The notes beneath the pieces were generated by a model. That model was given only the letters and a program-made list of their open reading frames with translations. It made no database searches and was not told where the DNA came from. The position numbers and the translations under genes are program-made. Source: Mesorhizobium amorphae (lineage in GTDB: Bacteria; Pseudomonadota; Alphaproteobacteria; Rhizobiales; Rhizobiaceae). From it: a stretch of DNA of 64,000 nucleotides. Shown here piece by piece: positions 50,830-62,335 of the stretch. The stretch covers positions 62,001 through 126,000 of the forward strand of contig NZ_JHQS01000006.1 of NCBI RefSeq assembly GCF_014843845.1, in the 5' to 3' direction. How positions within the stretch are numbered: position 1 is the stretch's first letter; each line of letters begins with the position of its first letter.

Positions 50830-51900
50830 ATGCAGCCGGCAGCCGCCCCGACCGACAGGAACACGGACATTGCAAGCACCGTGGTGGCAACCATGCGCCA
50901 GCTTGGCGTGCTTGGCCTGCCGCGCAACTACGAGATCTTTTACGAGGCGCTGAGCGGCAGCAACCATGAGCTCAGCCTCGCCGTGGTTTCGCTGAGCAGC
51001 CGGCCGACGCAGGAAGATCTCGACCGCATCGGGCGCACCTTCTTTGCCCAGCATCACGGCCCAGGCATCGTCGAGCATGCCCGGGACGTCATCGCCAAGG
51101 AACTCGAGGACATCGCCTCGCTGCTGCGAAGCGAACGCACCCACATCGAAAAATACGGCAGGATCCTCGATGAAACGTCGAACGGACTGAGCAACCGCAG
51201 CCTGCTTTCCCAAGACCTGCTGCAGAAGATCGTTGGCGCCATGTCGGCGGCCACCAATTCGACGATCGAGCATGGCAGGCAGGTAGCGAGCACACTCAGC
51301 GACAAGACCGCCGAACTCGAGAGCGTCAAGTCGAAGCTTGAGGAATACAAGCGCCTCGCCGACACCGATCCCCTGACCCATATCTGGAACCGCCGCGCCT
51401 TCGACAAGGAAATCACCAAGATCTACAACAGCAACAAGGGCATCCTGTTCAACGCCCTGATCCTTGCCGATATCGACCGCTTCAAGGACATCAACGACCG
51501 TTACGGCCACCCGGTCGGCGACAGGATCATCCAGATCATCGCCGAGATCCTCCAGACCAGCATCCGCGGCGACATGTTCGTTGCCCGCACCGGCGGCGAG
51601 GAGTTCGCGCTGATCGTCGAAGGCGCCAGCGAGGACACCACCTACGAGATCGCCGAGCGCATCCGCATGCTGATCGAGCAGACACCGTTCACCAGCAGCC
51701 AGACCGGCACCAATTATGGCACCGTGACGGTGTCGATGGGCATCTGCATGGCATCCGAGGCCGAAAGCCCCGAGGATCTCTACACCAAGGCCGACCGGGC
51801 GCTCTATCGCTCGAAAGTCAGCGGGCGCAATCGCGTGACCCGCCATTCGGCGATGGCCGGCCGCGCCGGCAAGAGCTGGCTGCTCTACAAGAAGGACTGA
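50830..51900 (+). CDS. Diguanylate cyclase (GGDEF), likely active
   Basis: The 356-residue soluble protein has a helical N-terminal region (20-180, coiled coil near 150-175) and a C-terminal GGDEF domain beginning DTDPLTHIWNRRAFDKE (about 179-195). DIDRFKDINDRYGHPVGDR and the active-site GGEEF (about 257-261) are intact, so c-di-GMP synthesis is likely. The position usually carrying the inhibitory RxxD reads RGDM, suggesting a weakened product-inhibition site. Together with PilZ proteins (1663, 37945) it belongs to the cell's c-di-GMP network. Confidence 0.92.
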   Translation: MQPAAAPTDRNTDIASTVVATMRQLGVLGLPRNYEIFYEALSGSNHELSLAVVSLSSRPTQEDLDRIGRTFFAQHHGPGIVEHARDVIAKELEDIASLLRSERTHIEKYGRILDETSNGLSNRSLLSQDLLQKIVGAMSAATNSTIEHGRQVASTLSDKTAELESVKSKLEEYKRLADTDPLTHIWNRRAFDKEITKIYNSNKGILFNALILADIDRFKDINDRYGHPVGDRIIQIIAEILQTSIRGDMFVARTGGEEFALIVEGASEDTTYEIAERIRMLIEQTPFTSSQTGTNYGTVTVSMGICMASEAESPEDLYTKADRALYRSKVSGRNRVTRHSAMAGRAGKSWLLYKKD

Positions 51901-51969
51901 GCCGTCACGGGCGGCCCTCCTGCGATGGGCGAATGCCCGCCAGAGTTCAGAAAAATTGTTGCCACCACC

Positions 51970-52017
51970 TTTCCATGTGAATTTTTGTGAGCTATATTTT
52001 CCATAGAAATGGAAAAT
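51970..52017 (+). promoter_or_regulatory. Promoter and palindromic operator of the Xre-RES pair
   Basis: A -35-like TTTCCA (51970-51975) is 17 bp from TATATT (51993-51998). A perfect inverted repeat ATTTTCCAT-AGAA-ATGGAAAAT (51996-52017) overlaps the -10 box and reaches over the first possible ATG. Autoregulation by the antitoxin is the usual pattern for this family. Confidence 0.65.
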
Positions 52018-52401
52018 ACGCCCATGATACAGCCTCAAATCGCTGCTGGCGCAGCCGAGAACGCGGTCCTGACCAAGGCCACGCTGCGCGCCGCTGAATT
52101 GCTCGACATCACCGCCAGGATACTGGCGTCGATCATCGGCGTCTCGGAAGCCACGGTTTCGCGCATGCGCAAACAGGAATTCCTGTTGGAGCGCGGCACC
52201 AAGCCATTCGAGCTTGCGGTGCTGTTCGTCCGATTGTTCCGTTCGCTCGACGCCATTGTCGGCGGTGACGAGACGATCGCCCGGGCATGGCTGAAGAATG
52301 CCAACACGGCCTTCGACGGCGCGCCGGTCGAGAAAATCCAGACAATATCAGGGCTCGTCGATGTCATCGCCTATCTGGACTCCCGCCGCGCTCTCGTCTG
52401 A
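52009..52401 (+). CDS. Xre/MbcA/ParS-type antitoxin
   Basis: The 130-residue protein has a helix-turn-helix-like N-terminal half (LRAAELLDITARILASIIGVSEATVSRMRKQEF, about 26-58) and a C-terminal DUF2384 region (LFVRLFRSLDAIVGGDETIARAWLKNANTAFDGAPVEKI), the classic antitoxin of RES toxins. ATG 52009 lies inside the operator palindrome; ATG 52024 is the alternative start and may be preferred if the message begins near 52005. The toxin gene overlaps by 41 bp. Confidence 0.88.
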   Translation: MENTPMIQPQIAAGAAENAVLTKATLRAAELLDITARILASIIGVSEATVSRMRKQEFLLERGTKPFELAVLFVRLFRSLDAIVGGDETIARAWLKNANTAFDGAPVEKIQTISGLVDVIAYLDSRRALV

Positions 52402-53131
52402 GGCCGTTCCACTCGACGGTAAGTACTGGCGCATGGTCGAGGCGCAGCATCGCGTCTCGACCTTGAAGGTCGTCGATACGCTCGACGAACAGGCCCTGCT
52501 CGAGGACCTGATCGAGCAGACCAAGCCGCAGATCCCGCTGGAGTGCCGGCATCTCCATTATCTGCTGGCAACGCCTTTCCGCTATGGATCGATCTATCCG
52601 CACGGCTCACGCTTCCGCCGCGCCGGCAGGACCTTGGGCGTCTACTATGCCGCCGAGACGATGCTGACAGCGGTCGCCGAAATGGCCTTCTACCGTCTGC
52701 TGTTCTTCGCGGAATCCCCCGACACGCCATGGCCGCGCGACGCCGCCGACTACACCGCCTTCGCCACCGCCATCAAATGTGCCGCGACCGTCGACCTGAC
52801 GCGACCGCAGCTCGATCGTGACGCGGCCGCATGGACGCACCCGACCGACTACAGCGCCTGCCAGGCGATCGCCGATGTCGCGCGCGAGGCCGGGCTGCAG
52901 GCGATCCGCTATCGCTCGGCGCGCGACCCGAAGGGCGCCAACATCGCGCTTTTGACATGCAAGGGTTTTGCCAAGGCAAAGCCGCTGGAGCCGCAGACCT
53001 GGCGCATCCGCCTCGGCGCCTTCGGCGTGCAGGCGATCTGCGAATTTCCCGAAAAGCGCATCGAGTTCTCCAGGACTGCTTTTTCCGACCCGAGGCTTGC
53101 CGGCCTGCGCTGGGAGCGCGGGCGGCCTTAA
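52361..53131 (+). CDS. RES-domain toxin (NAD+-degrading)
   Basis: The 256-residue protein carries the RES fold: RYGSIYPHGSRFRRAGRTLGVYYAAETMLTAVAEMAFYRL (about 70-110) contains the conserved Arg, Tyr and Glu residues, and RYRSARDPKGANIALL the C-terminal Ser region. RES toxins such as MbcT/Res degrade NAD+ by phosphorolysis or hydrolysis and stop growth. The start at 52361 is inside the antitoxin's end, a coupling typical of such pairs. Its stop overlaps the next convergent gene by 4 bp. Confidence 0.9.
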   Translation: MSSPIWTPAALSSEAVPLDGKYWRMVEAQHRVSTLKVVDTLDEQALLEDLIEQTKPQIPLECRHLHYLLATPFRYGSIYPHGSRFRRAGRTLGVYYAAETMLTAVAEMAFYRLLFFAESPDTPWPRDAADYTAFATAIKCAATVDLTRPQLDRDAAAWTHPTDYSACQAIADVAREAGLQAIRYRSARDPKGANIALLTCKGFAKAKPLEPQTWRIRLGAFGVQAICEFPEKRIEFSRTAFSDPRLAGLRWERGRP

Positions 53132-53832
53132 GCCAGTATGTTGACCGCGCGCGCGGCCACAAGCGCGATGGTCAGCAGCGAGATCATCGCCTCCGCCATC
53201 ATCAACAGCTTGGCACGCTGGGTGAGCGGCAAGGTGTCGGTCGGCGAGAACGCCGTCGCATTGGTGAACGCCAGGAATACATAGTCGACGAAGCCGGGCA
53301 GCCAGCCCTGGATTTCGCGATCGGGCAGCGTCATTTGTGGGAAGAGGAAGTCGGCCTGCGCGCGCTTGACCAGCCCGCAGGTCGGCGGTCCGCCCCGGTC
53401 GGTGCTCCAGAACCAAAGCGCAAAGACGATGACGTTGGTGACCCAGATGTTCAGTGCATCGACGAGAAGCGTCGTTCCGGGGCCGGCATGGCCTCCCAGC
53501 AGCGCGCGCACCAGGAAGGCCAGCGCACCGCAATTCATGATGCTGATGACGCCGGTCATCACCAGCGCCATCCGACGGATGAACACGCGAAACCGGCCGA
53601 TCGCGTACCAGTGATCGTGCTCGACAGCCCTCTGGGTTGCCATTTGCGTCCATGCCGTCGCGATCGAGAGAGGCATGAGGAGCGCTGCCTCGATCGCGGG
53701 AGCCAGCCACCGCGGCCCGAATGACAGATCGTTGATGACGAGAAGCTGCAGGCAAATGATGACGAGGACCGCGGCGCGTGCCGACCAGAAATCAAGCCCG
53801 CGGTGGTGGATGATGGCATGCTCGTGACGCAT
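53128..53832 (-). CDS. Conserved membrane protein with a possible pore segment
   Basis: A 234-residue membrane protein with about five helices (SARAAVLVIICLQLLVI; AIEAALLMPLSIATAW; MALVMTGVISIMNCGALAFLV; LNIWVTNVIVFALWFW; AKLLMMAEAMISLLTIALVAARAV). It has a conserved stretch FVDYVFLAFTNATAFSPTDTLPLT before the last helix, resembling channel-type pore loops (inference). No name assigned. Confidence 0.75.
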   Translation of the reverse strand: MRHEHAIIHHRGLDFWSARAAVLVIICLQLLVINDLSFGPRWLAPAIEAALLMPLSIATAWTQMATQRAVEHDHWYAIGRFRVFIRRMALVMTGVISIMNCGALAFLVRALLGGHAGPGTTLLVDALNIWVTNVIVFALWFWSTDRGGPPTCGLVKRAQADFLFPQMTLPDREIQGWLPGFVDYVFLAFTNATAFSPTDTLPLTQRAKLLMMAEAMISLLTIALVAARAVNILA

Positions 53833-53967
53833 GGTGCTGGCGATCGCATCGAGAGGGCACTAAGTCGGCTGTGCGTTCCACCTCAATCTTGGTTTTGCGA
53901 TGGTCGTGTGAGAACACATTTTCGTAAGCGCTGATGTGATCGCGGCCCGTCATGCGTCTCCGCGAAA

Positions 53968-54000
53968 CGAAAAAAGCGCCGGATCTCTCCAGCGCTTTTG
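53968..54000. terminator. Bidirectional terminator after the DAHP synthase gene
   Basis: AAAAGCGC and GCGCTTTT form the stem around CGGATCTCTCCA. A poly-T run follows on both strands. It lies just beyond the minus-strand DAHP synthase stop. Confidence 0.8.
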
Positions 54001-54027
54001 TTCAATCCATTCTGTCTGCAGACAGGC

Positions 54028-55401
54028 TCAGCCGTTGGCGGCCTGCTTGTGCTGGACCGGATGGCTCTTCTTCAAGAGGTCCGAGACCAAGAAGGCCAGC
54101 TCGATCGCCTGGTCGGCGTTGAGGCGCGGGTCGCAATGCGTGTGGTAGCGATCCTGCAATTCCTCGGCGGTGATCGCGCGGGCGCCACCGGTGCATTCGG
54201 TGACGTTCTTTCCGGTCATCTCGACATGGATGCCGCCCGGATGCGTGCCCTCGGCGCGGTGCACCTCGAAGAAGGTCTGCACTTCCTTGAGAATGCGGTC
54301 GAACGGCCGCGTCTTGTAGCCGGCGGCCTCGATCGTGTTGCCGTGCATCGGGTCGGACGACCACACCACGCTGCGGCCTTCCTTTTGCACCGCCCGCACC
54401 AGCTTTGGCAGATGGTCGGCAACCTTGTCCGAGCCGAAGCGCGCGATCAGCGTCAGCCGGCCCGGCTCGTTCTCCGGATTGAGCAGATCGATCAGTTCCA
54501 GCAATCCGTCCGGCGTCAACGACGGGCCGCATTTGAGGCCAAGCGGGTTCTTGATGCCGCGGCAGTATTCGACATGCGCATGGTCGGGCTGGCGCGTGCG
54601 ATCGCCGATCCAGATCATGTGGCCCGACGTGGCGTACCAGTCGCCCGAGGTCGAATCGACGCGGGTCAGCGCCTCCTCATAGCCGAGCAGCAGCGCCTCA
54701 TGGCTGGTGTAGAAATCCGTCTCGCGCAGCGCGAAATTGGTTTCGGAGGTGATGCCGACCGCGCGCATGAAGTCCATCGTCTCGGTGATGCGGTTGGCGA
54801 GCGACTCGTATTTTTCGCCTTGCGGGCTGTCGGAGACGAAGCCCAGCATCCAGCTATGCACGTTCTCCAGGCTGGCATAGCCGCCCTGCGCGAAGGCGCG
54901 CAAAAGGTTGAGCGTCGCCGCCGACTGGCGGTACGCCATCTCCTGGCGAGCGGGATCGGGAATGCGCGACTTGGCGTCGAACTCGATGCCGTTGATGATG
55001 TCGCCGCGGTAGCTCGGCAGCGTCACCTCGCCCTTGGTCTCGTTGTCGGACGAGCGCGGCTTGGCGAACTGGCCGGCAACGCGGCCGACCTTCACCACCG
55101 GCTGCGCGCCGGCGAAGGTCAGCACCACCGACATTTGCAGGAAGACGCGGAAAAAGTCGCGGATATTGTCCGCGCCATGCTCGGCAAAACTCTCGGCGCA
55201 ATCGCCGCCCTGGAGAAGGAATGCGTCACCGGCTGCGACAGCTGCAAGCTGCTTCTTCAGCTTGCGCGCCTCACCGGCAAAAACCAGCGGCGGAAAGGTG
55301 GCGAGCTGGGCTTCCGTGTTCTTCAGCGCGGCAAGATCCGGATAAGCAGGAACCTGCTTGATCGGCTTTGCCCTCCACGAATTCGGCGACCATTTCGTCA
55401 T
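54028..55401 (-). CDS. Class II 3-deoxy-7-phosphoheptulonate (DAHP) synthase
   Basis: This 457-residue enzyme condenses erythrose 4-phosphate and phosphoenolpyruvate in the first step of aromatic amino acid synthesis. Motifs of the plant/actinobacterial class II are clear: [10 protein letters not shown] (about 66), [12 protein letters not shown], and the C-terminal [10 protein letters not shown] (about 337), [20 protein letters not shown] 55401 is preferred; in-frame upstream sequence to 55479 is variable and Trp-rich. It is transcribed alone, with a terminator after it. Confidence 0.94.
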   Translation of the reverse strand: MTKWSPNSWRAKPIKQVPAYPDLAALKNTEAQLATFPPLVFAGEARKLKKQLAAVAAGDAFLLQGGDCAESFAEHGADNIRDFFRVFLQMSVVLTFAGAQPVVKVGRVAGQFAKPRSSDNETKGEVTLPSYRGDIINGIEFDAKSRIPDPARQEMAYRQSAATLNLLRAFAQGGYASLENVHSWMLGFVSDSPQGEKYESLANRITETMDFMRAVGITSETNFALRETDFYTSHEALLLGYEEALTRVDSTSGDWYATSGHMIWIGDRTRQPDHAHVEYCRGIKNPLGLKCGPSLTPDGLLELIDLLNPENEPGRLTLIARFGSDKVADHLPKLVRAVQKEGRSVVWSSDPMHGNTIEAAGYKTRPFDRILKEVQTFFEVHRAEGTHPGGIHVEMTGKNVTECTGGARAITAEELQDRYHTHCDPRLNADQAIELAFLVSDLLKKSHPVQHKQAANG

Positions 55402-55549
55402 CGTTGCACCCAAACGCTCTTTCCAGCCGGCATCCTCGCCGCTATTCCAGCCCCATAAGGGGGTGGCGGCTCCATACACGAAGCCGATTTCCTATTCTAG
55501 ACTGGAATTTCAGCGCTGGCGAATGCGCCAGACGCCGCGAGCAGCCTCG

Positions 55550-59041
<3,492 letters not shown>

Positions 59042-59054
59042 GGATTCAACGTTT

Positions 59055-59342
59055 TCAGAAAGTCATGGTCCGGCGCGACGCCAGGATCTTTTGCAGGACG
59101 GCACAATCGATATCGGGCGGAACCGCGCGCTCGCCGGTGATCAAAGGCAGGAATTCGGTATCGGGAACATCGAGGAGCCTCTCATATTGGTCGATCTCGT
59201 CGCCGGTCAAGGCGCCGATTTCGGCATCGGCGAAGCTGCCGAGGATGAGATCCATCTCGCGCATGCCGCGATGCCAGGAGCGGAACAGAAGCTTGCGGCG
59301 GCGGGCATCGAGCCCCTCGCTTGATCGTTTCGTTCCGGTCAT
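59055..59342 (-). CDS. sdhE: Succinate dehydrogenase assembly factor SdhE (DUF339)
   Basis: The 95-residue helical protein has the RRRKLLFRSWHRGMREMDLILGSFAD segment with the RGMRE motif typical of SdhE/SDH5, which promotes FAD attachment to SdhA. DTEFLPLITGE and VLQKILASR complete the fold. ATG 59342 is chosen over longer in-frame options. It lies upstream of mfd, as in many alphaproteobacteria, and diverges from recG. Confidence 0.93.
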   Translation of the reverse strand: MTGTKRSSEGLDARRRKLLFRSWHRGMREMDLILGSFADAEIGALTGDEIDQYERLLDVPDTEFLPLITGERAVPPDIDCAVLQKILASRRTMTF

Positions 59343-59434
59343 CGTACCGCATCCCTGTCTGAAGCGGCGCATATAGCGTGGATAGAGGGCGGTGTCAGCC
59401 TTGCGCAATGACCGTCGCGACATAAGCTGACATC

Positions 59435-61543
59435 ATGCGTCCTTCCCTCCTCGATCCGCTGTTCGTCCCGATCACCTCGCTTGCCGGCGTTGGGCCGAAA
59501 GTCGGCACACTGATCGAGAAGGTGGTCACTGCCGATCTCGGCGACCGCGCCGCCCGCGCCGGCGACCTCTTGTTCGTCTTGCCCCACACGGTGATCGACC
59601 GCCGCAACCGGCCGGGCATTGCGCTCGCACCGGCAGGCGCCATCGTCACGCTCGAAGTGCGCATCGACCGCCATCAGCCGCCGCCGCGCGGCAACAGGTC
59701 GGTGCCCTACCGGGTCTATGCCCATGACGAGACCGGCGAAATCGGCCTGACTTTCTTCCATGCCCATGCCGCTTATCTCGAAAAGGCCATGCCCGTGGGC
59801 GAGCATGTCGTCGTCTCTGGCCGCATGGAATGGTTCAACGGCCGCCCGACCATGGTCCACCCCGATCATATCGCGCTGGCCAGTGACGCCGAAGCCCTGC
59901 CCCTGGTCGAGCCGGTCTATCCGCTGACCGCCGGCCTGTCGGGAAAGGTGCTGCGCCGGGCGATCGGCCAGGCGCTCGGCCGGCTGCCGGAACTGCCGGA
60001 ATGGCAGGACGACGCCTTCATGCGCCGCCAGACTTTTCCGACCTTCGACGATGCGCTCACCCGCATCCACAACCCGGCCGACCCGATCGATGTCGCCATC
60101 GAGGGGGCGGCATGGCGGCGGCTTGCCTATGATGAGTTGCTGGCCGGCCAGGTGTCGCTGGCCCTGGTGCGGGCCAAGGTGCGCCGCCTGTCCGGCCGGC
60201 CGCTGATTGGCGACGGCCGCATCGTCGAAAAACTGCGCGCGGCCCTGCCCTATTCGCTGACCGCCAGCCAGGAATTCGCCCTGGCCGAAATCAACGCCGA
60301 TCTCGCCGACCCGGAACGCATGCTGCGTCTGCTGCAGGGCGACGTCGGCTCCGGCAAGACGGTGGTCGCGCTGCTCGCCATGGCGCGGGCCGTCGAGGCC
60401 GGCGGTCAGGCGGCGCTGATGGCGCCGACCGAAATCCTGGCGCGCCAGCATCTGGCGACGATCACCCCTTTGGCTGAAAAGGCCGGCCTGCGCATCGCCA
60501 TCCTCACCGGCCGCGAAAAGGGCCGCGAGCGCACCGACACGCTCGCCGGTCTTGCAAACGGAGAAATCGACATCGTTGTCGGCACCCACGCGCTATTCCA
60601 GGAAACAGTGACTTTCCATGACCTCGTCTTCGCCGTGGTCGACGAGCAGCACCGTTTCGGCGTCCATCAGCGGCTTGCCATCACCGCCAAGGGCGATGCG
60701 CCCGACATGCTGGTGATGACGGCGACGCCGATCCCGCGCACTTTGGTGCTGACCGCCTTCGGCGACATGGATGTGTCGAAGCTGACCGAGAAGCCGGTCG
60801 GCCGCCAGCCGATCCGCACCGTGACCTTGCCGCTCGAAAGGCTGGACGAACTGGTTGGCCGTATGCTCGATGCCGTCACCGACGGTCAAAAAATCTACTG
60901 GATCTGTCCGCTGGTCGAGGAATCCGAAGAGATCAAGCTGATGTCGGCCGAGGACCGCTTTGCTTCGCTGAAGCCGCTGTTCGGCGACCGGATCGGGCTG
61001 GTGCATGGTCGCATGAAGGGCACAGAGAAGGACGAGGCGATGCGCGCCTTCAAGCAGGGCGAGACGCGCATCCTGATCGCCACCACGGTTATCGAGGTCG
61101 GCGTCGACGTTCCCGATGCGACCATCATGGTGATCGAACACGCCGAGCGCTTCGGCCTTGCGCAACTGCACCAGCTGCGCGGACGAGTCGGGCGCGGCGA
61201 CAAGCCGTCGTCCTGCGTGCTGCTCTACAAGGATCCGCTGGGCGAGACGGCAAAACGCCGGCTGTCGGTGATGCGCGAGACCGAGGACGGTTTTCGTATC
61301 GCCGAGGAGGATTTGAAACTGCGCGGCGAAGGCGAACTGCTCGGCACCCGCCAGTCCGGCACGCCGGGCTTCCAGGTGGCACGCATCGAGGCGCATGCCG
61401 ACCTGCTCGAGGCCGCCCGCGACGACGCAAGGTTGGTCCTGTCGCGCGATCCGGAATTGCAGTCCGAGCGCGGTTCGGCGCTTCGGCTATTGCTCTATCT
61501 GTTCGGCCGCGACGAGGCCGTGCGCCTGCTGCGCGCCGGCTGA
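59435..61543 (+). CDS. recG: ATP-dependent DNA helicase RecG
   Basis: This 702-residue branch-migration helicase rescues stalled replication forks. The N-terminal wedge domain includes an OB-like stretch (residues 65-130). Helicase motifs: GDVGSGKTVVALLAMARA (about 305), DEQHRFGVHQR (about 405), TATPIPRTL (about 431), QLHQLRGRVGRGD (about 581). The TRG-like motif PSSCVLLY follows. Its 3' end overlaps the convergent DUF502 gene by 49 bp. Confidence 0.97.
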   Translation: MRPSLLDPLFVPITSLAGVGPKVGTLIEKVVTADLGDRAARAGDLLFVLPHTVIDRRNRPGIALAPAGAIVTLEVRIDRHQPPPRGNRSVPYRVYAHDETGEIGLTFFHAHAAYLEKAMPVGEHVVVSGRMEWFNGRPTMVHPDHIALASDAEALPLVEPVYPLTAGLSGKVLRRAIGQALGRLPELPEWQDDAFMRRQTFPTFDDALTRIHNPADPIDVAIEGAAWRRLAYDELLAGQVSLALVRAKVRRLSGRPLIGDGRIVEKLRAALPYSLTASQEFALAEINADLADPERMLRLLQGDVGSGKTVVALLAMARAVEAGGQAALMAPTEILARQHLATITPLAEKAGLRIAILTGREKGRERTDTLAGLANGEIDIVVGTHALFQETVTFHDLVFAVVDEQHRFGVHQRLAITAKGDAPDMLVMTATPIPRTLVLTAFGDMDVSKLTEKPVGRQPIRTVTLPLERLDELVGRMLDAVTDGQKIYWICPLVEESEEIKLMSAEDRFASLKPLFGDRIGLVHGRMKGTEKDEAMRAFKQGETRILIATTVIEVGVDVPDATIMVIEHAERFGLAQLHQLRGRVGRGDKPSSCVLLYKDPLGETAKRRLSVMRETEDGFRIAEEDLKLRGEGELLGTRQSGTPGFQVARIEAHADLLEAARDDARLVLSRDPELQSERGSALRLLLYLFGRDEAVRLLRAG

Positions 61544-62253
61544 GGCCCGGCGCCGAGCGGCGGATTGGCAAGCGGGCCATCGATCCGCTCGCCATTGACG
61601 GTCACGATCTTGGCCTTCACCTCAGGCGCCACCAGCCCGGCCGAGACGATCAGCTTGGCGCCGTCCTCGATCGTCATGTCGAGCAGCACAATGTCGGATT
61701 TCAGCACATACATCAGGAAGCCGGTGGTCGGGTTCGGCGTGCAGGGCATGAACACCGCGATCAGCGGATCGCCTTCCTGGTCGAGCTTCTGGTTGATCTC
61801 GGTTTCCTTCTCGCTGGCGACGAAAACCAGCGACCACACGCCCTTGCGCGGATATTCGACCAGCCCGACCTGGTGGAACATGTCACCCTTGTTCGACAGC
61901 ACCGTTTGGAAAATCTGCTTCAGCGAACCATAGATGCCGCGCACCAAGGGCATGCGACCGAGCAAGCGTTCGCCGAAGTTGACGATGGCGCGGCCGACGA
62001 TGTTGGCCGTCATGAAACCGATCAGCGTGATCAGGATCAAGGCAACGATGAGGCCAAAGCCCGGAACCGGGACCGGCAGATAGGTGTCGGGGCTGTAGCG
62101 GGCCGGAATATAAGGTTTCACCCAGGAATCGACCCAACCGATGAACGACCAGGCGATATAGGCGGTGATGGCCAGAGGTGCGCAGACGATGAAGCCGGTC
62201 AGGAAATAATTCCGCAGCCGGGTCATGCCTGAGGTCTTGGGAGCGTCGGACAT
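61495..62253 (-). CDS. DUF502 membrane protein
   Basis: The 252-residue protein has two N-terminal helices (FLTGFIVCAPLAITAYIAWSF and FGLIVALILITLIGFMTANIVG) and a conserved domain PLVRGIYGSLKQIFQTVLSNKGDMFHQVGLVEYPRKGVW ... FMPCTPNPTTGFLMYVLKSDIVLLDMTIEDGAKLIVSAGLV, matching DUF502. Function unknown, sometimes tied to transport or lipids. ATG 62253 is used as the family start. It overlaps recG by 49 bp, tail to tail. Confidence 0.9.
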   Translation of the reverse strand: MSDAPKTSGMTRLRNYFLTGFIVCAPLAITAYIAWSFIGWVDSWVKPYIPARYSPDTYLPVPVPGFGLIVALILITLIGFMTANIVGRAIVNFGERLLGRMPLVRGIYGSLKQIFQTVLSNKGDMFHQVGLVEYPRKGVWSLVFVASEKETEINQKLDQEGDPLIAVFMPCTPNPTTGFLMYVLKSDIVLLDMTIEDGAKLIVSAGLVAPEVKAKIVTVNGERIDGPLANPPLGAGPQPARSRRTASSRPNR

Positions 62254-62335
62254 GGGTTCACCGCAGCGCGCTGATTGCAACGCGACATTAGTGAACCGCA
62301 AGGCGGTTTGGAATTGCGAAGTTTTTAAACGCTGC

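Noticed and set aside
55402..55479. In-frame extension of DAHP synthase and a 25-codon ORF ending at its ATG as a Trp leader
   Set aside because: No good ribosome site for either, and no terminator/antiterminator pair could be drawn; probably chance.
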